Origin: JBBRHH01 sp038222915
Lineage (GTDB): Bacteria; Planctomycetota; Phycisphaerae; Tepidisphaerales; Tepidisphaeraceae
NCBI GenBank assembly: GCA_038222915.1
Contig: JBBRHH010000418.1
Location: forward strand, 1-5,689
Reading direction: 5' to 3'
DNA length: 5,689 nucleotides
Below, piece by piece: positions 1 to 5,689 of the stretch. Position 1 is the first letter of the stretch, and each line of letters starts with the position of its first letter. The notes beneath the pieces were generated by a model. It worked only from the letters and a program-made list of their open reading frames with translations, ran no database searches and was not told the DNA's origin. A program made the position numbers and the translations under genes.

Positions 1-1299
1 AACCTCGCACGCTGGCTCGGTGAACAGTCAGAGCGCGAGCTGAACTGGCAGATCGTCAATCTCGCCGCGGCTGTCGAGGATTTGCACGACGCGCCGATTC
101 TCTACATCGCCGGCAACGAAACCATCACTTTCGGCGATGCAGAACTCAGCAAACTGCGCGAATACGTCGAAGGCGGCGGAATGATCCTCGGCAACGCCGA
201 CTGCACCTCGCCCCTCTTCATCTCGTCCTTCAAAAAGCTCGCGACCAAGCTGTTCCCCGCCTACGAAATGCGCAGCATCGTTGGCGAGCCGAATCATCCC
301 TTCTTCAAGGAACAATTCAGTTCTCTCGATTGGAAGGTCAAGCCCGAAGTGCTCTCGATGAGCAACGGTTCCCGCGAATTGATCGTCCTGCTTCCACAAG
401 ATCCATCCAAAGGCTGGCATGTCCGATCCTTCAAACTGCATCCCGAATTGAGTCAGGTGGTCGCCAATATCTACCTGTATTCCATCGATCAGGTGAAAGG
501 GCTGACCAAGGGCGAAACCTATATCGTCCGCGCCAATCCAGCGTCAAAGGCCTCCGAAAAAGTTGCCGTCGCGCGTCTCGAATACTCCGATGGCAACTGG
601 GATCCCGAGCCAGGTGGCTGGCGTCGCCTCGCCGCCGTCATGAACAACGAGAACAACACGAAGCTCACGACCGAGCGGGTCAAGCTCGGGTCCGGCAAGC
701 TGAACAATAATTTCAAGGTCGCCCATCTCACCGGCACCACCAACAAGTTCATCCTGAAGGCGCCGGAACAGGCCGATTTGGTCAAATGGGTGCAGGGCGG
801 CGGCACCTTGATCGTCGATTCCTGCGGCGGCGGCAACGCCTTTTCCAACTCAGTTGACGCTGAGCTGACAAAACTGTTCCCCGATCCTACCGGCGGCACT
901 TTGGTGAAGGCCGATGATCCTGCCCTCGCATCAGCGGGTGGTGCTGCGCCGGCCTTTCTTCCTCCCGCGGAGGGTGCTCCAAAGCCACCCCCCGCCTACC
1001 GTCGCTTCGCCCGAAAACTCCTGGCTGGCGGCGATAAAACGCCGCAGATTCGAGCGCTCGACGTGAAGGGCCGCAAGGCCGTCTTCATCAGCCACGAAGA
1101 TCTCAGCACCGGCCTCGTCGGTCAGCCTGTCGACGGCGTCAATGGTTACACTCCCGAAACCGCGACGAAGCTCATGGCGAGCATGATCATTTACGCAACG
1201 AAAGGTCCAGCGCCCGCGGCCGAGGTAAAACCGGTCGCTCCCGCGGCCGTCGAAGGAACCAAGACAACGCCTGCCGCAGGCTCGGCGGCCGCCAAGTAA
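1..1299 (+). CDS. DUF4159 domain-containing protein, C-terminal part (5' end outside window)
   Basis: The reading frame is open from base 1, so the N-terminus lies upstream. The TTG at 82 is internal, because the codons before it (NLARWLGEQSERELNW...) continue the same domain. About 432 residues are visible. The first DUF4159-like unit covers roughly residues 1-160, with the hallmark stretch DAPILYIAGNE followed by LREYVEGGGMIL. A second unit covers roughly residues 187-395. It begins with ARLEYSDGNWDPEPGGW, repeats the LVKWVQGGGTLIVD pattern and ends with GVNGYTPETATKLMASM. An Ala/Pro-rich linker (about residues 304-335) splits the second unit, and an Ala/Pro/Lys-rich low-complexity tail ends the protein. 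DUF4159 proteins are common in planctomycetes, often at the end of large repeat-containing, probably exported proteins. Their biochemical role is not known, and I do not assign one. The gene stops with TAA. No strong terminator follows it. Confidence 0.85.
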   Translation, partial: NLARWLGEQSERELNWQIVNLAAAVEDLHDAPILYIAGNETITFGDAELSKLREYVEGGGMILGNADCTSPLFISSFKKLATKLFPAYEMRSIVGEPNHPFFKEQFSSLDWKVKPEVLSMSNGSRELIVLLPQDPSKGWHVRSFKLHPELSQVVANIYLYSIDQVKGLTKGETYIVRANPASKASEKVAVARLEYSDGNWDPEPGGWRRLAAVMNNENNTKLTTERVKLGSGKLNNNFKVAHLTGTTNKFILKAPEQADLVKWVQGGGTLIVDSCGGGNAFSNSVDAELTKLFPDPTGGTLVKADDPALASAGGAAPAFLPPAEGAPKPPPAYRRFARKLLAGGDKTPQIRALDVKGRKAVFISHEDLSTGLVGQPVDGVNGYTPETATKLMASMIIYATKGPAPAAEVKPVAPAAVEGTKTTPAAGSAAAK

Positions 1300-1396
1300 A
1301 CATCGAACCAGTCATTTCATGACACGAAAGTCACTGTCATCGCAAAGCGCTCAACGTCCGAGAAACTGCACAAGTTGACGCCGGAAAAACGCTAGC

Positions 1397-1426
1397 TTGA
1401 CCAACTGCCGCCACCCGATGGATAAT
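1397..1426 (+). promoter_or_regulatory. Candidate sigma70-type promoter for the SDR-FMO operon
   Basis: TTGACC at 1397-1402 matches the -35 consensus TTGACA at five of six bases. GATAAT at 1421-1426 matches the -10 consensus TATAAT at five of six. The spacer is 18 bp. Transcription would start near 1432-1434, giving a 5' leader of about 50 nt before the SDR start at 1485. The call rests on consensus matching only, and planctomycete promoters are not well enough known to be certain. Confidence 0.4.
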
Positions 1427-1437
1427 CGGGGAGAACA

Positions 1438-1488
1438 ATGAACAGGGACGTGAGGGCCATAAGTGCGCCCTTGCGGCGCACTGCATGA
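1438..1488 (+). CDS. Possible 16-codon leader ORF ending in an ATGA overlap with the SDR start
   Basis: ATG at 1438 opens a frame of 16 sense codons (MNRDVRAISAPLRRTA) that ends with TGA at 1486-1488. That stop overlaps the SDR ATG (1485-1487) as ATGA, the usual geometry of translational coupling. A purine-rich GGGGAG lies at 1428-1433, four bases before the ATG, while the SDR start itself has no visible Shine-Dalgarno site. The peptide is Arg-rich and shows no run of a single amino acid that would suggest classical attenuation. If the promoter candidate at 1397-1426 is correct, the message would begin only about 4-6 nt before this ATG, so initiation would be near leaderless and the GGGGAG might not be fully transcribed. 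It could be a chance ORF. Confidence 0.3.
   Translation: MNRDVRAISAPLRRTA
1462..1482 (+). promoter_or_regulatory. Perfect 8-bp hairpin immediately before the SDR start codon
   Basis: AGTGCGCC (1462-1469) and GGCGCACT (1475-1482) are perfect reverse complements around the 5-nt loop CTTGC. The stem ends two bases before the SDR ATG at 1485 and contains no T-run afterwards, so it is not an intrinsic terminator. In RNA it would occupy exactly the ribosome-binding zone of the SDR. Ribosomes translating the leader ORF would melt it. A role in gating translation is inference, and the symmetry could also be a DNA-binding operator. Confidence 0.5.
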
Positions 1489-2390
1489 AATGGATTCATG
1501 GTAAAAAGGCGTTGGTGACTGGCGCGGCCTCCGGTATCGGGCGGAGCATCGCTATTGCGCTCGCCGAAGAAGGCGTTGACGTCTGGCTGCTCGACATCGA
1601 CGAAAAGGGCCTGCGCGAAACCGTTGAAGCCTGTAGCAACGCAAATGTCGTCGCCATTGGCGAAGTGTGCGACCTCGCAAAGCCCGGCCACATCACCGAC
1701 GCCGTCCGCAGCCTGTTGGGACGCTGGGGCAAGCTCGACATCCTCGTTAACAACGCCGGCGTCTGCTATTACGGCCCATGTGAGAACATGACCGCCCAGC
1801 AATGGGACTGGCTCATGGCCGTAAATCTCCAGGCCCCCATACAACTCACCCGCGAACTTCTCCCAACCCTCCTCGCACAAGACGAATCGCATATTCTCAA
1901 TGTCTGCAGCATCGCGGGACTAATGGCAGCCAAACGCATGGCCGCCTACCACGCTAGCAAATTTGCCCTCGTCGGATTCAGCGAAGCCCTGCGCGTCGAA
2001 TACGCCCGGCGCGGCCTCGGCGTAACCGCCCTCTGCCCCGGCTTCGTCCACACCAAACTGTTCGAATCAACCGTCAACGGCCACCCCTCCAAGCCGCTCC
2101 CCCGCCCGCCCTCCTGGATGTGCACCACTCCCGAACACGTCGCCACGGCCGCCGTGCGTGCCATCCACCGCAACAAGGGCTTCGTGCTCGTTACCATCAC
2201 CGCCCATCTCCTCTGGGCGCTGCGCCGTTTTCTCCCGCGCGTTTTCGACTTCATTCGTCTCGAAGGATGGCGCGGCCGCAAACGCCTTGATGCGCGACAG
2301 GAAGCCTCATCCGTCACGCTGGAGCCGGCAGTGCCGCTCGCGTCCCACGCCGTCGCCAGCCATCCGACCACAACGCTGGATTCGCGCTAG
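1485..2390 (+). CDS. SDR family NAD(P)-dependent oxidoreductase
   Basis: This is a complete 301-residue classical short-chain dehydrogenase/reductase with a Rossmann fold. Visible motifs are the cofactor glycine motif TGAASGIG at residues 12-19, NNAG at 89-92, and the catalytic tetrad N114, S142, Y155 and K159 (YHASK). PG at 195-196 is followed by T200. Asp37 at the end of the second beta strand favours NAD(H) over NADP(H) by the usual SDR rule. The protein is longer than the roughly 250-residue core. After residue 230 it has a hydrophobic then Arg-rich stretch (HLLWALRRFLPRVFDF) that could be membrane-associating, and a low-conservation Ala/Ser/Pro tail. ATG 1485 is the first in-frame start after the upstream stop and fits the family N-terminus. 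The gene ends in TAG, 17 bp before the FMO gene, so the two are probably cotranscribed. The likely reaction is reversible alcohol/ketone oxidation-reduction, substrate unknown. Confidence 0.93.
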   Translation: MKWIHGKKALVTGAASGIGRSIAIALAEEGVDVWLLDIDEKGLRETVEACSNANVVAIGEVCDLAKPGHITDAVRSLLGRWGKLDILVNNAGVCYYGPCENMTAQQWDWLMAVNLQAPIQLTRELLPTLLAQDESHILNVCSIAGLMAAKRMAAYHASKFALVGFSEALRVEYARRGLGVTALCPGFVHTKLFESTVNGHPSKPLPRPPSWMCTTPEHVATAAVRAIHRNKGFVLVTITAHLLWALRRFLPRVFDFIRLEGWRGRKRLDARQEASSVTLEPAVPLASHAVASHPTTTLDSR

Positions 2391-2407
2391 TCGCAATACC
2401 CACTCGT

Positions 2408-3781
2408 ATGAGCACTACCGACCGATCCGATCGCATCTGTATCATCGGCGCTGGAAGCTCCGGCCTTGCCGCCGCGCGCAACTTTCGCGAGGCCGGCCTC
2501 AGCGTCGACATCCTCGAACGCGAAAACGACCTCGGCGGCAACTGGACCTACAACAAGCCCAACGACCGGGTCTACCAGTCCACCCGGATGATCTAGACAA
2601 AAAAATTCACGCAGTACCCCGACTTCCCCTTTCCCTCCCACTATCCCGACTATCCGCATCACGCACAGGTACTCGAATACCTCAAGTCCTATAGCGCTCA
2701 TTTCGGCATTGATCGCCACATTGAATTCAACACCCCCGTCGCCAGCATCGTCCCGAATACACCAGAGCCCACCTCCCAGTGGCTCGTGACGACCGCCGCC
2801 GGCGAATCCCGGCGCTACCAAGGAGTCGTTGTCGCCAACGGCCACAACTGGTCCCCAAAATTTCCGAAGTACGAGGGCGAATTCTCCGGCCAGATCATGC
2901 ACTCCGCCGACTATCGAACCCCCGCCGCCCTCGCCGGCCAGCGCGTCCTCGTCGTCGGCGGAGGCAACAGCGGCTGCGACATCGCCTGCGAATCCGCCCA
3001 GCACGCCGCCAGCGCCGCCCACTCCACCCGCCGCGGCTATTGGTACATCCCAAAATACCTCTTCGGCCGCCCCTCCGATCGCATGGTCGACAAACTCCTG
3101 AAGGCCGGCGTCCCCTTGCCGATCCGCCGCGCCATCATCAAGACCGCTCTGAAAATGTCCGTCGGCTCTCCCCAGAAATACGGCCTTCCCAAACCCGATC
3201 ACAAACTTTTCGAAACCCATCCGATCATCAACACGCTACTCCTCTATTACGTCCAGCACGGCGCTATCGCCCCCAAGCCCGACATCGCCCGCTTCGATGG
3301 AAATACCGTGCACTTCACCGACGGCTCCTCCGCCGACTTCGACCTCATCATCTTCGCCACCGGCTACAACATCGTCTTCCCGTTCATCGAGAATTCCCTC
3401 CTCAACTGGCAGGACGGCCGCCCGCGCCTCGCCTACAACGTCTTCCATCCAACCCGCGACAACCTCTTCGTCATCGGCCTCATCCAGCCCGACAGCGGCC
3501 AGTTCGGCCTCGTCCACTGGCAGGGCAAGGCCGCCGCAACCTATCTCCAGGGCCTCAACCGCGGCTCGTCATCAGTCCTGAAATTCCGCGAAGAAAAGTC
3601 AAAGCTCAGCATCGATCTCGGCGCTGGAATCCAATACAAGGAGTCAACCCGCCACTACCTCGAAGTCGAGCACTGGAGCTACCGCAAATCCCTCCGCCGA
3701 CTGATCGACCAACTCTCCGCCGACAGCCACACCCGAACCGGCGCAGCCTACCCAGCCGTCCCCGCCGCCGCGCAAGCCTGA
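2408..3781 (+). pseudogene. Flavin-containing monooxygenase (FMO-like) interrupted by one in-frame TAG
   Basis: The frame from ATG 2408 to TGA 3779-3781 would encode 457 residues, a normal length for a bacterial FMO, but codon 63 (2594-2596) is TAG. Before it lie the FAD-binding GAGSSG at 14-19, Glu37 and GGNW at 43-46. After it, in the same frame, come the family stretch TKKFTQYPDFPFPSHYPDYP, the FMO fingerprint FSGQIMHSADY at 159-169 (F-x-G-x3-H-x3-Y), the NADPH-binding GGGNSG at 184-189 and FATGY at 316-320. No frameshift is needed. From family knowledge, the interrupted position is usually serine (pattern ...STHLISSK...), so TCG to TAG is the simplest change. Taken literally, the DNA gives a 62-residue fragment and, from GTG 2786, a 331-residue fragment lacking the FAD site, neither likely to work alone. 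Enzymes of this family use FAD, NADPH and O2 to oxygenate soft nucleophiles or ketones. It could be a recent nonsense mutant, a sequence error or a recoded gene. Confidence 0.85.
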
Positions 3782-3784
3782 CGA

Positions 3785-4226
3785 TCACCCTTTCTTAAAC
3801 CGATACGCCCACGTCTTCACCCCGTCGTTGTTGTTGCCCGTCATCAGAAACAGCACCTTATGCACCGCGTCATACATCAACGGCGCCCGGCCAGGCGACC
3901 CAAGGTTCAAACACCGCAAACTCCGGAGCGCTCGGGCTGGCCGGAAGTTTCTGCCAGATATCCGCCGCCGGGTCCCACGTCCAAACCTTCACCCGCCCCC
4001 CATCGGTCGTCATCGCAATCACGATATGATTTGACCCGTCATAGGCAAAAACACAGTTCCCCAGCGGCCGAAACTTCTGCTTAAGCTCATCCGGCACGGG
4101 CGAAATCTCACGGCACTTCTTCTCGGCCGATTGATAAACATAAAGATGCCCTTCCTTGAGCGCGCCTCCATGCGGCATCACCGAAATCAGGTGCGACTTC
4201 TGCTCCGGCAGATAAACAGAATGCAC
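3785..4226 (-). pseudogene. Truncated, frameshifted 3' remnant, possibly of a kelch/beta-propeller-type protein
   Basis: Reading leftward from GTG 4226, one frame gives HSVYLPEQKSHLISV..., then VWTWDPAADIWQKLP, and ends at TGA 3872-3870. The kelch-like hallmark is the WxWDPAxxxWxxLP pattern. A second frame continues the protein more convincingly as APLMYDAVHKVLFLMTG then NNNDGVKTWAYRF and ends at TGA 3787-3785. Removing one C from CCC at 3899-3901 joins the two frames smoothly as FEPWSPGRAPLMYD, giving about 146 residues. The 5' end also looks cut: the visible start is mid-domain with no ribosome-binding site, and the in-frame codons upstream run straight into the clpC terminator before a TGA at 4283-4281. 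I see no signal peptide. It converges on the FMO gene with only 3 bp between stops. The fold call is modest, since only one clear repeat-like motif remains. A small intact gene with a sequencing error is possible. Confidence 0.6.
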
Positions 4227-4231
4227 CAGAC

Positions 4232-4263
4232 AAAAAAGAACCCCGGACTCGCATCCGGGGTTC
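4232..4263 (-). terminator. Rho-independent terminator of clpC
   Basis: GAACCCCGGA (4238-4247) and TCCGGGGTTC (4254-4263) form a perfect 10-bp GC-rich stem around a 6-nt loop. On the minus strand the stem is followed at once by six T residues (complement of A at 4232-4237). It begins about 28 nt after the clpC stop codon, the standard position. The plus-strand side is followed by CAATTCTTTTC, which is T-rich but discontinuous, so weak activity in the other direction is possible. Confidence 0.9.
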
Positions 4264-4290
4264 CAATTCTTTTCAAGATTTCAAACGCGC

Positions 4291-5689
4291 TCAGGTAGCG
4301 TCCGAACCCGCCTGGGCCAACTGCGGCTTCTCAGGCGCAGGCGTCTTCATCGACTCAAAGAAGAGATGTTTGTTCGTCTCATCTTCGACCTTCAAGGTGA
4401 TCCTGATCAGATCCTTACCCTTGAAGTTGCCGCGAAGAATTTCTTCCGCAAGCGGGTCCTCCACATGCTGCTCGATGGCCCGGCGAAGCGGCCGCGCGCC
4501 AAAGTCCGCGTTGGTTCCCTTATCAATCAGGAACTCCCGCGCCTCAGCCGACAACTCAATCCGCAGACCATGATCGGTCAGCCGCTTGGTCACCTTCTTC
4601 AATTCCAGGTCGACGATCAGTTCCAAGTGTGGCCGACCCAGCGGACGGAACACGATCACATCATCCAGACGCCCGATGAACTCCGGCCGGAAGTGCCGCT
4701 CGATCTCCTTCATCAGCATCTCTTTCATCTGCTGATAGCTGGCTTCCTCTTCTTGGCCTTTCTTTCGCGGACCAAGGCCAAACTTCGCCGCGCCGCCGCT
4801 CTTGATCAGATCCGCGCCGATGTTCGACGTCATGATCATGATCACATTCCGGAAGTCGACATGCCGTCCGAACGAATCGGTCAGCCGGCCTTCTTCCATG
4901 ATCTGCAGCAGCATGTTGAACACGTCCGGGTGCGCCTTCTCCACTTCGTCAAGCAGCACCACGCTGTACGGCCGCCGGCGAATCCGCTCAGTCAACTGGC
5001 CGCCTTCTTCATATCCAACATAACCAGGAGGAGCGCCGATCAACCGGCTCACATTGTGCTTCTCCATGTACTCCGACATGTCGATTGCGATGAGCGCATC
5101 CTCGTCGCCAAACATGAACTCAGCCAGCGCCTTCGACAGCAATGTCTTGCCGACACCGCTGGGCCCAAGAAACAGGAAACTGCCCATCGGCCTGTTCGGA
5201 TCCTTCAAACCCGACCGTGCACGACGGATCGTCTTCGAGATCGTCTTGATCGCTTCGTCCTGCGAAACAACCCGACGATGCAATTCATTTTCCAGTTCAA
5301 GCAGCCGCTGCGCCTCTTCTTTCTCCAGGCGCGTCAACGGCACGCCGGTCATCTTGCTGACGACTTCCGCGATCACTTCTTCATCAACGACGCCGTCCAC
5401 TTCCTTGGCCTTCTGACGCCACTGATTCTTCATCTCCTCCATCTTCTTGCGGAGGGCCTCGGCCTGATCGCGCAGCTTGGCGGCCTCCTCGTACTCGGCG
5501 TTCTTAACCGCCTCGTCCTTCTGGATGCTCAAGCGCTCGATCTGCTCTTCGAGCTCGGCAAGATTCGGCGGCTTGGTCATCGAGCGAAGCCGGATGCGGG
5601 CACCCGCTTCGTCGAGGACGTCGATGGCTTTGTCCGGGAGGCAGCGGCCGCTGATGTAGCGATCGGAGAGCTCGACGGCAGACACAAGG
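4291..5689 (-). CDS. clpC: ATP-dependent Clp protease ATP-binding subunit ClpC, C-terminal part (5' end outside window)
   Basis: This is an AAA+ unfoldase that feeds proteins to the ClpP peptidase in the cytoplasm. The frame is open to the right edge, so roughly the last 465 residues of a protein usually 810-850 long are visible. Numbering from the GTG at 5685, which is internal: the end of the first AAA+ domain (DRYISGRCLPDKAIDVLDEAGA) is at 7-29. A UVR-type coiled linker lies at about 43-82, which separates ClpC from ClpA and ClpB. The second AAA+ domain has Walker A GPSGVGKT at 174-181, pore loop GYVG at 221-224, Walker B VVLLDE at 242-247, sensor-1 Asn288, arginine finger R339 in FIGR, and sensor-2 GAR at 396-398. 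KFGLG at about 301-305 sits where ClpC carries its ClpP-docking tripeptide (VGF in Bacillus subtilis). The end is a short Pro/Ala-rich tail. All motifs are intact. The gene stops with TGA and is followed by a strong terminator. Confidence 0.97.
   Translation of the reverse strand, partial: LVSAVELSDRYISGRCLPDKAIDVLDEAGARIRLRSMTKPPNLAELEEQIERLSIQKDEAVKNAEYEEAAKLRDQAEALRKKMEEMKNQWRQKAKEVDGVVDEEVIAEVVSKMTGVPLTRLEKEEAQRLLELENELHRRVVSQDEAIKTISKTIRRARSGLKDPNRPMGSFLFLGPSGVGKTLLSKALAEFMFGDEDALIAIDMSEYMEKHNVSRLIGAPPGYVGYEEGGQLTERIRRRPYSVVLLDEVEKAHPDVFNMLLQIMEEGRLTDSFGRHVDFRNVIMIMTSNIGADLIKSGGAAKFGLGPRKKGQEEEASYQQMKEMLMKEIERHFRPEFIGRLDDVIVFRPLGRPHLELIVDLELKKVTKRLTDHGLRIELSAEAREFLIDKGTNADFGARPLRRAIEQHVEDPLAEEILRGNFKGKDLIRITLKVEDETNKHLFFESMKTPAPEKPQLAQAGSDAT

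Larger units (their letters stand above)
1300..1484. other. Intergenic control region between the DUF4159 gene and the SDR-FMO operon
   Basis: This 185-bp gap holds no complete gene of normal size. Its left half (1300-1395) shows only a weak 5-bp inverted repeat (GTCAT TTC ATGAC at 1311-1323), too short to call a terminator. The right half carries a promoter candidate, a possible short leader ORF and a hairpin, each listed separately. The SDR frame has no start codon upstream of 1485 before the in-frame TGA at 1398-1400, so the gap is genuinely non-coding for that gene. Confidence 0.6.

Noticed and set aside
1311..1323. Inverted repeat GTCAT/ATGAC after the DUF4159 gene as a terminator
   Set aside because: The stem is only 5 bp, AT-containing, and has no T-run.
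1375..1380. TTGACG as an alternative -35 box
   Set aside because: No acceptable -10 hexamer lies 16-18 bp downstream, and the TTGACC/GATAAT pair at 1397-1426 is better.
1392..1892. A 166-codon minus-strand frame over the SDR start
   Set aside because: It is antisense to the SDR N-terminus, whose cofactor and NNAG motifs are unambiguous.
2599..2605. Run of seven A just after the FMO TAG as a slippage or frameshift site
   Set aside because: The frame is the same before and after the TAG, so no shift is needed, and the run lies downstream of the stop and could not bypass it.
2387..3220. A 277-codon open frame on the minus strand across the FMO gene
   Set aside because: It is antisense to a frame with clear FMO motifs. 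Its Gly/Ala/Val/Asp-rich composition is what the complement of C-ending codons gives, and no family motif is seen.
2779..3798. A 339-codon plus-strand frame overlapping the FMO gene
   Set aside because: The Arg/Pro/His-rich translation is a typical frame-shifted shadow of a GC-rich gene, while the FMO frame carries all recognisable motifs.
3828..4084. Short plus-strand ORFs over the kelch-like remnant
   Set aside because: They lie opposite the two minus-strand frames that show protein-like motifs and have no start signals or recognisable domains.

Overview
The window looks like a piece of a moderately GC-rich bacterial chromosome, most likely from a planctomycete (Planctomycetota). This is an inference. 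It rests on the DUF4159 protein with two domain copies, the ClpC with a UVR linker, the scarcity of clear Shine-Dalgarno sites and the general codon use. No rRNA or other phylogenetic marker is present to confirm it.

Layout, left to right. (1) Positions 1-1299 (+) hold the 3' part of a large DUF4159 protein with two visible DUF4159-like units and an Ala/Pro-rich tail. (2) Positions 1300-1484 are an intergenic control region. It holds a good sigma70-like promoter candidate, a possible 16-codon leader ORF and a perfect 8-bp hairpin that ends two bases before the next start codon. (3) Positions 1485-2390 (+) encode a complete classical short-chain dehydrogenase/reductase (SDR). (4) Positions 2408-3781 (+) encode a flavin-containing monooxygenase (FMO). 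Its reading frame is intact at all recognisable motifs except for one in-frame TAG at codon 63. (5) Positions 3785-4226 (-) are a short, truncated and frameshifted remnant of what may be a kelch/beta-propeller-type protein, convergent with the FMO. (6) Positions 4238-4263 form a strong intrinsic terminator. (7) Positions 4291-5689 (-) encode the C-terminal part of ClpC, running off the right edge.

The SDR and FMO genes lie 17 bp apart on the same strand and probably form an operon. Together they suggest oxidation of a lipophilic alcohol/ketone or related substrate, but the substrate cannot be read from sequence. ClpC is a housekeeping AAA+ unfoldase unrelated to that pair.

The most notable features are the single TAG in an otherwise intact FMO, the one-base frameshift in the neighbouring remnant, and the leader-ORF/hairpin arrangement in front of the SDR. 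The two lesions could be real decay, sequencing or assembly error, or (for the TAG) recoding. I see no mobile element, CRISPR array, tRNA or rRNA.
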